Shown here piece by piece: positions 53,817 through 64,000 of a stretch of 64,000 nt of DNA (the first letter of the stretch is position 1; each line of letters begins with the position of its first letter). The position numbers were made by a program, and so were the translations under genes. This stretch comes from Voacanga thouarsii (Eukaryota > Streptophyta > Magnoliopsida > Gentianales > Apocynaceae), in contig JANUWF010001614.1 of NCBI GenBank assembly GCA_026120185.1, positions 3,087,501 to 3,151,500 on the forward strand, read 5' to 3'. Under the pieces are notes generated by a model. The model did no database searches. It was not told the origin of the DNA and worked only from the letters and a program-made list of their open reading frames with translations.

Positions 53817-56559
53817 TCGTTTTTGGCACCGTTGCCGGGGAACAATATCATGAGAGCTAGGATTTCATTGATTTAACCATGTTTATATGTTTATATATCT
53901 ATATGTCTATATGTCAATATGTATATGTATTCTTTGTGTAAATAGGTGCTATATCTTGTTATTTATAACATTGTGTGACTTAATTGACTAGCTTAGTTCA
54001 TGTTGTACTTGTAAATACCATTAACTTTTATGTTTAGATAGTTTGTGAATATATCTAATGTGTGTATTTTTCTTTTCTTTATTTTTCTATTATTTGTTTT
54101 TCCCTTTTATTTTTTCTTTTCTTTGTGTTTCTATTATTTTTGTTTATTTTTATTTTTATTTTTATTTTTGATTTAATTTTTCTTTTTCTTTGAGCGTGAG
54201 ATTGACATCATCATGGACAAATTACTTTTAGGCACAAGATAAAATGAGCTACAATTATGAGAATTTGGCAAATTTGCAAGCTCAAATTGACACTTTTTAT
54301 GAGACGTCACTTGAAGCCTTAATGCATTCTTTTGTCACTAATACAAAGTTATCTATTAAGTGGCATGAAGAAGCATCCCAATGAATGACCTATTGAAGAA
54401 CACAACTAGACAAGTTGGTTGAAGATGCCATAAAGTTCCAGACACTTGAACAAAAGGACCCCCAAGGAGAGGAGAGAGGATATAAAGAACAATTACACAA
54501 TGTGATGGGGAAATTTTTTTATTCTATTCTATGCTCTCATAGTTCTAATTTTTCTTTGTCACATAAATTTATGGATACCTCTCTACTCACGGAGACTAAT
54601 GATACCACTAATGATGTGTTGAATTTATCATGTCTCAAGAAGTTGGATCTTTCAACGCTACAACATAAGAAGTCCTTGGAGAATAGTGGTAATTTCTACC
54701 CTTCACCCCATTCAAAGGGGGGTAACTTGGTCTTTGTTTTTGTAGACCATAATTTGAAAAGCAAGGATTTCTTCATTCCATGTTTAAAATCTACATTACT
54801 AAGTCTAAAGGGGAATTTCAATTGTGACAAATCTTTTGAATAGATAAATGGTGATTCTCATGTTTACACACTTTTTAGACATAATTTACATCTTTGTGTT
54901 GAAAACTTAATTTGTATGTCTGAAAAAGTGTTACGGGAGGGGGGTCATGCATGTACATTCATTGCAACTACTATTTTCTATGCACCCTCCATTTTTCAAA
55001 ACCCTTTCTTATTTCTACATTCATCATGCCTACCTTTTTCAATGTGTATACATGTATTTTCCAAAGGTTTGATGACGAAGCATGATGGGTTGAAAGAGTT
55101 TGTATCATTGTTTTGTGTTTGGAGTTGTTAGGTGTTATTTCCCCCACATAAGGAAAATATTTTCCATCTTAAGTGTGGGGGAGTGAGTCGTGTCTTTATT
55201 TACTTTGTTAGGATTTTTACCAGTATTTTTCTTTAGTTTGTTTTATTTTATTTAGGTGTGTCTTTATTTTGTTATTATTTTTCTTGTGCTTTTATTTATG
55301 TTTTCTTTTGCAGGTAGGAATAAAGTCTTCTTAGACTAGACCTTTTCTCTATTTCTAGCTTTGACATCTAGGGGAACTAATCTGCCTTGGGGAATATTAT
55401 TTTCTTTTCCCTCTTTATATTTTTGGTCCCTTGGTTATGGTTTATTATGCTATTTTAAGCCATTGAGAACAATGTCTAATTTAAGTGTGGGGGAGGGATT
55501 TAGTATTTTCTCAAGTGCATCTTTTTTAGATTCAATGGATTTTCTTAACTATGGGAAATTTTTTTAAATTGCTATGAAATTGTTTTGCCTATGATAAGGT
55601 TGTAATTATCTTTCTTACTTGGATATAAATTTTTGTCATTCATTTGGTGGATTTTTATGAAATTGGTTTATTGGATAGGATATTTTTCATAACTCAAGTT
55701 TTTGGATTAATCTTATTTATGCATTGGTGTTTGCGTATTATTTGACTAATCTAGCTTGAATATGGAAAATATGATAAATGTGGGGAAAATTTGTTAGCTA
55801 ACTCTTATATTATGGGTTTAAACTTTGCTTAGCTTTGAATTGTGATAAGGAATGTGAGGAAATAAAAGATATTTGAGAGGAAAATTGTGAAAATTTGTGG
55901 AAAATTTTTGTGAGTTGAAGAATTGAGAAAAATGAGTTGATTGTTGTTTCCTCTTTGAAGATGAGAAAGTATTATTTTTGCTTAATTATGGGGGCCAATA
56001 AGGATAGTGAAGTATCCACTTTCTTGAGGCTATTAATTCCCAAAAGCAAAAGAGAGGGAAAATGTTGAAAATAATGATGAGTGGTGATTACAAGAGGGCC
56101 AATACGGTGAGTGAAGAGAAATACATGCACTTGAGACTATCAATTTCCTAAGTCATTGAAAAAATTAAGTGAAAAAAATTAAAGTGTTTTCATTACATCA
56201 TGACTTGAGTTGTGCAATTTTTGGATTTATAATACATAAGTTGGTAAATAGCTTGACTTGTGTAATTTATGTTATCTATGTTCTTACTTGAAGGGTGAAA
56301 TAATTTTCTTAGATTAAGGTATAAACTTGATTAATTTGATTTCAAGAGTTTTGTGATGTATTATCAAAAGTTTCAAAGTTTGACTTATTTTCAAAGGGTT
56401 TGATGAATGGCAAGAGTTTTATCTAAAGTTTGAAAGAAAGTTATAATTCTTGTTATGTTTCAAAATTTTTGGAAAAGTAAAAGCATGTATTTTCTCGATG
56501 ATTTTCTTGGCTTAAGTGTTTTTGCTTGAGAACAAGTAAAAGTTCAAGTGTGGGGCAAT
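53817..56559 (+). other. Internal region of Athila-like element
   Basis: The primer-site region is at 53820-53845. A weak coding trace begins at 54245 (MSYNYENLANLQAQIDTFYE) and continues after stops to 54415-54843, an open stretch of 142 codons without a recognised motif. It may be a gag remnant or a reading frame without function. AAGTGTGGGG occurs at 55171 and 55483 and again at the polypurine tract at 56546. The rest is AT-rich and non-coding. Confidence 0.55.
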
Positions 56560-57331
56560 TGATACGGCTAAAATTATCACTATTTTTCTAGTTATTTGAG
56601 GTTAAATTGAGATACTTTTGATGTAATAACTAGGCATATTCCTTCCTATTTGACATTTTACTTGTAAAAAGTGTTTTTGACAAATTTGTGTAGATTTGAG
56701 TTGATTTCGAGCAAAAATGTGAAGTTTCCAAAATGCACCTGGCACCAGGTCCCGCTAAGGCACCAGGCGCCAGGTCCAATATGGAAAATTAGTGAAAATA
56801 GAGCAAAATTCAAGGCAAGAATAGAAAACACCTGGCACTAAGTGGGTCGACTGGACACGGCGCCAGGTCCGCTCTAGATGCACGAATTCTGTGCACGAAT
56901 TTGGTATCTTCCAAAGGATTTTAGTATTTTCCGAATCCTACTCGGTCAAAACTCCTCAAGCAATGAATTTTAGCATCAAAGAATTTTATAAAAATAAGAA
57001 AAACACAAGAGAAAAGAGAGGAATTCAAGGAGTAAATAAAAAAATCACCCATTGAAGAAGGAATTCATCAAATCAAGGAGGGCTGTTCAAGAGAGTCTTC
57101 AAATGAGAAAAATGAGGCTTGTCTATGAATGGCTTTTTTACCTTTGTTTTCTTTTTCTTAAACAATGATGTATTCAATGTTTTCATTGTAATTTGACATT
57201 GTTTTTGGGATTCATGATTTATTGAGTTAATTTAGTCTTTTGATCAATTGATTATTGTTCTTGGTATTTGATTACTTGTTTTTCTTATAGAGTTGGTTGG
57301 TTAATTTTTGTTATTAATTTTCTTGAAAAAG
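56560..57331 (+). repeat. Right LTR of Athila-like element, truncated
   Basis: It begins TGATACGGCTAAAATTATC after the polypurine tract and aligns with the left LTR until about 57331 (TTTCTTGAAAAAG), where unrelated sequence starts. Only the first 772 bases are left. Confidence 0.85.
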
Positions 57332-58837
57332 GCACGGCTCGACAGTGAAGTGCGGGCAGAACAAATCCAGCACCAGGCCCAGCCCATGGGCCCTGCGCCA
57401 GGCCCATTCGGCTGCAACACACAAAACCGGCCCTCTTGGCCATTTTTGTTAAAAAACTTTCATCCCTCTCCAATTTTCTCTCAACCCATCGCCAGGTTCA
57501 TCTTTAAAACACCGCCAAATCACTTTCTATACCTCCGAAACATAAAAGCTTCACTTTGTTCTTGAAAGTTTGGATCAAAACCCATTTTTCAATCATTCTA
57601 TTGGAAGCATGATTTCTTCAAACTTTTTGCATAGAGTCATTGCCCATGTATTGGAGATCATTATAGTATGAATTTTCTACACTTTCTACGGTTAAATTCT
57701 TTCTGATGAATTTTAAGTAGTTTTCTATGCATTTTTGGGCGAAAATTCTTGAATATTTTCTGGTGAAGCATTTGATTGTTAAGATTACTTTATTTGAGCT
57801 TGCATTGGCATGAGAATATCATATATACTACCTGATTAATGTTATTGATATTTTGCATCTTTTTTAGAAGTGATTGAGTATGAATTCTTTGGAAGTAATT
57901 TTTGGGATAAAAGGATACTTGTCATGTTTAACTTCGACTTATGATTATAAGCTTTACATTGTGATCTAATTGGTATGGCTAATTGAGCATTTTGATTCTA
58001 AGTTGAATATGACTTCATTGAGCACTATTGAACATTGTGGATTTGATCAAGCTTGTTGATATTGTGTTTGGATTGGCATATCTCTATTCTTCTTACAAGT
58101 TTGTTGGAGGAAGTTGAGTGGTGTTTATTAATTATCTTGTGGTGTTTTGTGTTGAGTTGATGGTGTGCTGCAGTGTGCTGTAATTGTGAGAAGGTTGAGA
58201 GTTGAGCATTTGTTGTACAGAGTGCGTTAAGAACCTCATATCGTTCTATTTTGCCATCTTTCTTCATCCTCTCATCATGTCAAGATGACCTAGAGGGTTA
58301 GCACTGAGGGCTAAGATAGCTCGAGAGGCATCTTCAACCACACCTTCTTTCAAGCCTCTACCTATCCAACCTACCTAATTTTCTGATCCTATATGCCAAA
58401 TCTGGTATGATAGGCAACAACACAATAAGATTATAGTAGAAAAGCGATACAAGCCATCTTTAGACAATTCCCTACAGCTTTCTACTATATTTAGGTGCCT
58501 GGGGTAGGAGCCCATCATTAGAATGGAAGGTCCTTATTATCTGATGCACGTGAGAGAATTTTATGCCAACACGCAAGACAAAAAGAAAAATACTCTCCAA
58601 GTCGTCTCCACCATGGTCAAAAGGATTCCCATTAAGTTTAATAGGGCTAGACTAACTAGAATTTTGGGAGTCTCGGATGAGGGACAGTGGATAGCTGTGG
58701 ACTACAATAACCAAAAGATCATCTCAGAGCCTACATGGGATGCGGGAGCTGTAAGGGCTAGATTTCATATAAGAAGAAAAGGAAAAATAGGTCAATATCA
58801 GTATTACTCCAATAATGACCATGAGGCTTAGTGGCGT
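57332..58837 (+). pseudogene. Athila-type ORF fragment (putative plant transposon protein)
   Basis: 57332-58276 is leader-like with no recognised coding. From 58277 a frame with a few stops runs into 58523-58831, which reads EGPYYLMHVREFYANTQD, RIPIKFNRARLTRILGV and WDAGAVRARFH. The VREFYAN and following LGV wording is characteristic of the widespread 'putative plant transposon protein' domain found in Athila-type Gypsy elements. The fragment ends where the Copia-3 LTR begins at 58838, so the C-terminal part is missing. Assignment is by short motifs. Confidence 0.6.
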
Positions 58838-59879
58838 TGTTGGGTATCTTAGGCTCGTATCCCATACGACGCAGTGAAAAATAAATGAGATACCATCCCA
58901 GGATCCACATATGTGTGAAAAACAAGATATAAAGAGATCAAAGGTAACAGCTTTTTACCTTTCTATGATCGTCCGAAGAACAAAAAAAAATTTCTTCAAG
59001 TCAAAGCACGATCCAATAATTTTGTAGCCACATGTATGATTACCGCTAACAGTAATCCACACAGAGGAATACTCAAGCACCAAAATTTTCTGTGCTAGTA
59101 GAAAAGGATGGCGGCTAGGGTTTCTTAAGAATAATCGTGAGAGAGAGAGAAGAAAAGGTTTAGGTGGCTGCAATTTTCATGTGAATTCCACTCTAGGGTT
59201 TTTCGGTTATATTATCATAAAACTGAAAAATTCACTGAAAATCTGGAATTCTAAAATAATTAGAGTTCCCTAATTGTAATTGGAAACATCAAGTTCTCAC
59301 AATTACAATTTGGACTACAAATTATAACTAATTATAATTTATCCACAACAACTTCTCTTTCTCTCAATCAACCCCATTATATTATCAAATAACATCTTGA
59401 GTATATAATCCTCTATTGTGTGTGACCTATTGTGTTTCCCAGTCAATTGGTAGCGAACATGAATTAATCCAAACATCTTTGAGATTAATAATCCATAATT
59501 AATTAGAATTAATACTATTAACTCTAATCAAGATTAGTTTATTAATTCATCAATAATAAATCCATATTCCCAGATCATGAGCGGTATCTAGCAACACATC
59601 ATGACCACCCAAGAGTCCAGGAAGTCAAGTGGCTTAACATGAACCTTTCAATAACAAATTTCAGTGTAATTAACTCCTTTCACCATACAATATCTCATTC
59701 GGTTTGGAGTAGGAATTAGTGCCAACTCCCTCCAGAATTAATTTTGGCCCGAATGCGATAGTACTTGTACCAAGAACCTACTACTCTAGATGTGTATCAA
59801 TTGGAACTATTTCCAATACACAATCGCCTTGGCCAAGGACTTCTCGAGTAGTAATTCCTACAAGTAGCCGTGAGATATT

Positions 59880-59884
59880 CGCCC
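59880..59884 (+). repeat. Target-site duplication CGCCC (left copy)
   Basis: CGCCC precedes the nested solo LTR and is repeated at 61331-61335. The related LTR at 39706-41463 has the uninterrupted site near 40835-40860. Confidence 0.93.
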
Positions 59885-61330
59885 TGTTGGGGATATGCCC
59901 TAGAGTCAATTTGTACTTATACAATTGTCATTATGTTTTATATAATAATATGAGGCTTTCCTTTCCATGAATAGTGAGTTTTGTTTTGTTGGTCATCAAG
60001 TACGTGACTTAATAGTAAAACCCTACAATGAATACAATGACTATTCTAAAACTGTCCCTGATCGATTATTATTATTGGAATAATAATAAATTAAGATTAG
60101 TATGTTTGTGACTTGATTGCTATGTTTTACTGGCCATGGATATTTGTGATATCGAGTCAAGACATAAATAAATGTTAGAGAACATTGTATTGGACATGAC
60201 CCACTATGAGAGTACTTCATGGAATATGTCATAAGTACTTTCTAGCCATAATAATATTGAAAGTCCTTCGACCTAAATTCATCATAATTTCTTACTTGAT
60301 AAATTCTATATTTTGACATTGTCTAAAGTTGTCTTTAACCAGATAATAAATTAGACTACTGTTAGATATAGAATAAATCAAGGAGAGGAATATGATTGAT
60401 TGTGAAGGAATTTGTCCCTCTCAGTTATGGGAGAGATATTCATGGGCCCCTTGATAAGTTAGACTGTTAAAAATGCATGGCCGTGCTCAAATATATCAAT
60501 CTAAGATATTGATATCATTTGTTTGAACAGTCTACTATGAAATCAAGAAATAATTGATTAAACTTAATAAGGATGACATGCTCCGTGCCTTATGCTTAAT
60601 CTGGATATCGTGTGACAAAAGGACTAAATATAAAATTATGGTTTGGTTCAAAGAGATCACCGATCTTCATTTAACCTGGATAGTTATAATGTTTTGCTAG
60701 AAACCGCTTATAACTTGTGGGCCATTTAAATACGATTTAGGCACGCTGCCAGTGTTAAATGAACCTATAGGGTCACACAATAAGCGAACTTGTTAGGTTA
60801 TTTTTCTGGTGACCAGGTTCAATGAATCTGGATGATATCCAGATTATAAGAATTTGACTCGGTAAAATAATTAGTTAAATTACCGAGACAATGGCAGAAT
60901 CTTATCATATCAGTTTTAATTTAATTTGAATTTAAATTAGAATATGATAAGATATGATTAGGGTTGGACTCTAAGAGGTTCAAGGGTTTTTTAAGAAAAC
61001 CCTAGCCGTCTTTCAATAGTCCAATTTTTCGGGTTGAGAACATTCGTGTCATTCTCTACCAGAGGAAAAAAAAACCTCTCAAACCCTAGGCGCTAGCACT
61101 CCCCGGGTATCGAGTGAGTTCGCGGTGTGTATCCGATAGAGGACGTTCGCATACTGCAGCGTCTGGTGATTGTTCGGGTTGAACGTACAACAGCGCAACC
61201 AGAATCGAAGGATTTCGATTACAGCAACCAGAGGTAATTCTTAAACCTTAGATCTTCTTAATCGTTTACTTGGGTCCTCGGGAGGGATTCGTAGATGTTT
61301 TCCGCGTTTAGGAGTCCACGAATCCCAACA
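59885..61330 (+). mobile_element. Solo Copia LTR (1446 bp) inside Copia-3 LTR
   Basis: It starts TGTTGGGGATATGCCC and ends CACGAATCCCAACA, with 9-bp inverted termini and perfect 5-bp duplications CGCCC. It is nearly identical by eye to 25044-26477 over its whole length. There is no internal region. Confidence 0.94.
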
Positions 61331-61335
61331 CGCCC
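61331..61335 (+). repeat. Target-site duplication CGCCC (right copy)
   Basis: CGCCC follows the CCCAACA end of the nested solo LTR and equals 59880-59884. Confidence 0.93.
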
Positions 61336-61947
61336 CTACTATTAGGAGTGGTGAATCCTTTATTGACCCTCTCAACCACTTTCGTTTATCTCACAATGTA
61401 CCTAATATCCATCCCATAGGCGGCCCTCGATCGAGCTCCGGAGATTGGAATCAAAGTACAATGCTCAGCAAACAAAGTACCTTAGAGATCTCAAGTTTAA
61501 GAATACTTGCACGTTTGCTATATTGAGATTATATCACTGGCATAAAAATAGTTATCCATGTGATTATCTCAAAGCTAGGTCATCCAATGAACTTGTTCCA
61601 TTAACAAGCATCCATGTGTTAACTTTGAGTATCTCAATATTTACGGATATAAGAACCACCGCCTAATCAAATTAGGAAGTCTAACACATGCTGTCCCATT
61701 AATACTATGACTAGGGACTATTTAAGTACTAACACTATATAGTGTAGTAGGAATCTCATATCATGATCTCCATTATGATTTTCTTAATACAGTGTTGTAC
61801 TCGGGACTTTATCGAACAGTTATATTACTTAAAAGTAAATAAAAGAAACTGTAAGATAAATAATTCTTTTTATTAAAATAAAATGTGTCGTATACAATGT
61901 ACAAGTGATTGCCTGTCGGGCACAACACTAACAAACTCCCATTTGCA

Positions 61948-62703
61948 CTAGAGCCAATCATTCATGTATCTAATACCAAATAACTCAACATGGCAATCAT
62001 GTTTCTTTTGAGATAATGCTTTTGTAAGCGGGTCAGCGATGTTCTCATCCATGGGAACTCTCTCTATCTTTACATCATTCCTATCTATGATCTCCTGGAT
62101 CAGATGATAGCATCGCAGTACGTTTTTAGATCGTTGGTAAGACCGTGGCTCCTTTACTTGTGCAATGGCTCTGTTGTTGTCACAATACAAAGTTATTGGA
62201 CCAACAACACTAGGAACTACACCCAGTTCCATCAAGAACTTTTTGATCCAAACAGCCTCCTTAGCTGCTTCAAAAGCAGCTATATACTCAGCTTCTGTCG
62301 TAGAGTCGGCAATAGTCGCTTGTTTGGAACTCTTCCAACTTTTTGCCCCTCCGCACAACGTAAACATGTAGCTAGATTGTGATTTGAAATCATCTTTGTT
62401 AGATTGAAAACTGGCATCAGTATGCCTGTTTATTTTCAAATCACCTTCTCCATAGACTAAGAATATATCCTTAGTCCTTCGTAAGTACTTAAGAATGTTC
62501 TTTACAGGCACCCAATGACCCTTACCAGGGTCAGATTGGTATCTTCTCATCAAACTAAGAGCACAAGATACATCAGACCTAGTACATATCATAGCATACA
62601 TTATAGATCCAACTGCCGAGGCATATAGAATATTACTTATGTGATCCTTTTCAACTTGTGTCTTGGGAGATATCGACTTTGAAAGGCTTATACCATATGA
62701 CAT
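61948..62703 (-). pseudogene. Copia-3 RT C-terminus and RNase H
   Basis: A 251-codon open frame, the longest in the window. It reads ILYASAVGSIMYAMICTRSD, RYQSDPGKGHW, then RNase H with INRHTDASFQSN (first catalytic aspartate in TDAS), TTEAEYIAAFEAAKEAVW (catalytic glutamate), ITLYCDNNRAIAQ (catalytic aspartate) and VPMDENIADPLTKAL at the end. All the recognisable RNase H acidic residues are kept. It finishes close to the polypurine tract, as in intact Copia elements. Confidence 0.93.
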
Positions 62704-63600
62704 GGATAAGAATCCCTTTTTGGATTAATCCATGCTAAACCTCTTTAGCACTTTATCTATATATGTAGACTACGAATGGCCTAGCAACCTTTTGGATCTA
62801 TCCCTATAGATCCTTATTCCGAGAATATAGGTTGATTCTCCAAGGTCTTTCATGGAGAATCATTTGGACAACCAAATTTTAACCGTTTGCAAGACAAGTA
62901 TATCGTTTCCTATTAGCAATATGTTATCTACATAAAGCAGTAAGAAAATAATTACACTCCTACTAACCTTCTTGTATACACAAAGTTCATCCATATTTTG
63001 AATGAAACCAAACTCTTTGATTGTTTCATCAAAACGGATGTTCCAACTCCTAGAAGCTTACTTAAGTCCATAAATGGATCTTTGCAGCATGCACACCTTT
63101 GTGCTATCATTGGATGTGAAACCCTCAGGTTGTGTCATATACACTTCCTCAATCAGATTTCCATTTAAGAAAGCTATTTTTACATCCATTTGCCAAATCT
63201 CATAATCATGATGAGCAGCAATGGCTAGGAGTATCCTGATGGATTTCAACATAGCTATTGGCAAGAAGGTTTCATCATAGTCAATACCATGTTGTTAATG
63301 ATAATCCTTCGCCACTAATCATTCTTTATAAGTAACTAGGTTACCATCTATGTCCGTTTTCTTCTTGAAAACCCACCTGCACCCAATAGGTTTAATTCCT
63401 TTGGGTGGATCAACCAAAGTCCATACTTGGTTGTCAGACATGGAATCCATCTCTGACTTCATGCCCTCAAGCCATTTCCCAAATTCTGAACTGTTCAAAA
63501 CATCCTTGTAGGTAGTAGGCTTATCTTCATCTATAAGCAATACGTCATTGTGGTCACTAAAGAGAAAATTCATATCCCTCAGGTGCCACACGTGTCCTAC
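62704..63600 (-). pseudogene. Copia-3 reverse transcriptase core
   Basis: 63319-63591 encodes the leading segment (WLEGMKSEMDSMSDNQVW, GCRWVFKKKTDIDG). 63058-63264 encodes LKSIRILLAIAAHHDYEIW, MDVKIAFLNGNL, EEVYMTQPEGF and MLQRSIYGLK. Near 62915-62945 the active site reads YVDN instead of YVDD, a loss of one catalytic aspartate. Stops lie near 63057, 63300 and between 62704 and 62900. The copy is inactive. Confidence 0.88.
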
Positions 63601-63642
63601 TGATCTACGAGGTTCTTGTGTATTAGAAGGTTCATCTATTCT

Positions 63643-63844
63643 CTAAATAGATGTGGGATTAGACGGCTGATCCTCGTTTGTTTGATCTTCATGAACTTCG
63701 CTAAGTTCAATCTTACTCCCACTGTCCCCTTTGAGCATTTGCTCCTTCTCTAAGAAGACAGCATACTTCAAAACAAATAGTTTGTTTTCAGAGGGTTGGT
63801 AGAAGTAATATCCGAAAGATTCTTTCGGATATCCAACAAACAAA
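63643..63844 (-). pseudogene. Copia-3 integrase C-terminal region
   Basis: 63643-63843 reads FVGYPKESFGYYFYQPSENKLFV and FLEKEQMLKGD, the conserved Copia integrase C-terminal wording. It is broken off at 63844 by the LTR insertion. Confidence 0.83.
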
Positions 63845-64000
63845 TGCTGGGAATATGCCCTCTTAGACTAGTTTTCTGATGAAAATATCGAATATGTTAA
63901 TAAAAGAATTTATTTGTCAGAAATCGTTTGTGAAATAATTTTCTTCATTTGTGTACAATTTTGTTTAGAATAGACCTATTGTGTGTAAATAAGTGATCCA
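63845..64000 (+). repeat. Start of an LTR running out of the window
   Basis: It begins TGCTGGGAATATGCCCTCTTAGACTAG, which matches the transcribed-strand start of the Copia-1/Copia-2 LTR (TGTTGGGAAATATG, then CTTAGACTAGG). Here it is on the plus strand, so this copy is in the opposite direction. It interrupts Copia-3 integrase coding. The preceding ACAAA (63840-63844) would be its target duplication. Confidence 0.78.

Larger units (their letters stand above)
52407..57331 (+). mobile_element. Athila-like non-autonomous LTR retrotransposon
   Basis: The LTR at 52407-53816 and its truncated partner at 56560-57331 are direct repeats. The sequence after the first LTR has TTTTTGGCACCGTTGCCGGG at 53820-53839, the primer-site and leader wording of Athila and related Gypsy elements. 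The internal region is only 2.7 kb and contains no pol motifs. The tract ahead of the second LTR is AAGTGTGGGGCAATT (56546-56560). Target duplication cannot be shown because the right LTR is cut at 57331. Confidence 0.82.
58838..61933 (-). repeat. Copia-3 3' LTR with nested solo LTR
   Basis: The plus strand starts TGTTGGGTATCTTAGG and ends GCACAACACTAACA. The minus strand next to it, at 61934-61951, is purine-rich (GTGCAAATGGGAGTT), the polypurine tract. Without the insertion at 59885-61330 it is about 1650 bp. It aligns with 39706-41463. Confidence 0.9.
58838..63844 (-). mobile_element. Copia-3: 3' part of a Ty1/Copia element
   Basis: On the minus strand, integrase end, RT, RNase H, polypurine tract and 3' LTR are present. 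The element begins outside the window, because at 63845 another LTR is inserted. Its 3' LTR contains a solo LTR (59885-61330). The solo LTR at 39706-41463 is of the same family. The 3' LTR flank GGCGT (58833-58837) is the possible left target duplication. Confidence 0.87.

Noticed and set aside
1..64000. A defence system, biosynthetic cluster or host gene family
   Set aside because: All recognisable coding belongs to retrotransposons or the endogenous pararetrovirus. Nothing supports a host pathway.

Overview
The window is plant nuclear DNA, most likely from an angiosperm. It is AT-rich and contains no intact host gene. The protein-coding traces are Ty1/Copia gag-pol, Ty3/Gypsy gag-pol of the Tat type, an Athila-type ORF and an endogenous caulimovirid (pararetrovirus). 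All are broken by stops, frameshifts, deletions or nested insertions. No rRNA gene, CRISPR array or bacterial gene structure is present. Species cannot be assigned from the sequence alone.

The layout is a stack of nested insertions. (1) An old Copia relic (Copia-H, minus strand) survives as 8531-8998 plus about 1110-1776. It is split by Copia-1 (1777-8530, target duplication GTTTC). Copia-1 keeps its 5' LTR, leader, gag and integrase, but has lost most of RT, RNase H and part of its 3' LTR through an internal deletion near 2517. (2) Copia-2 (8999-21448, minus strand, same LTR family) is a longer copy with degenerate gag, PR, IN, RT and RNase H. It is interrupted at 10865-14177 by a 3.3 kb non-coding TGTAACACCCC element (target duplication AAGTG) and is cut at its far end at 21448. 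(3) A Tat-lineage Gypsy element (21449-31916, minus strand) carries gag, PR, RT, RNase H, a second archaeal-type RNase H and IN. Downstream of pol it has an oppositely oriented extra ORF that resembles a plant mobile domain protein. A solo Copia LTR (25044-26477, target duplication CTGTG) splits its second RNase H region.

(4) From 32223 to about 45520 lies an endogenous pararetrovirus block, mostly on the minus strand. It has coat protein, aspartic protease, RT and RNase H remnants, a downstream unrecognised ORF and a plausible viral promoter. Dinucleotide microsatellites flank the block on both sides (31917-32222 and 45525-46320). It is interrupted by a second TGTAACACCCC element (32453-36741) and by a Copia solo LTR (39706-41463, target duplication GTTTC). 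Without these two insertions the block is about 7.2 kb, close to one caulimovirid genome.

(5) From 46340 to 48332 lie a 152-bp tandem array, a roughly 52-bp tandem array and a CACTA-like terminus. (6) Copia-4 (48450-52406, minus strand) retains gag, PR and its 5' LTR. It is followed by an Athila-like non-autonomous LTR element (52407-57331, plus strand), an Athila-type ORF fragment (57332-58837), and the 3' part of Copia-3 (58838-63844, minus strand). The 3' LTR of Copia-3 holds another solo LTR (59885-61330, target duplication CGCCC). The window ends inside a further LTR that starts at 63845.

The genes do not form a host pathway. They record successive invasions, and the target-site duplications give the order: each host copy predates the element inside it. 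The most notable points are the SSR-flanked badna/tungro-like viral block, the tRNA-like Pol III boxes shared by both TGTAACACCCC elements, and the antisense extra ORF of the Tat element.
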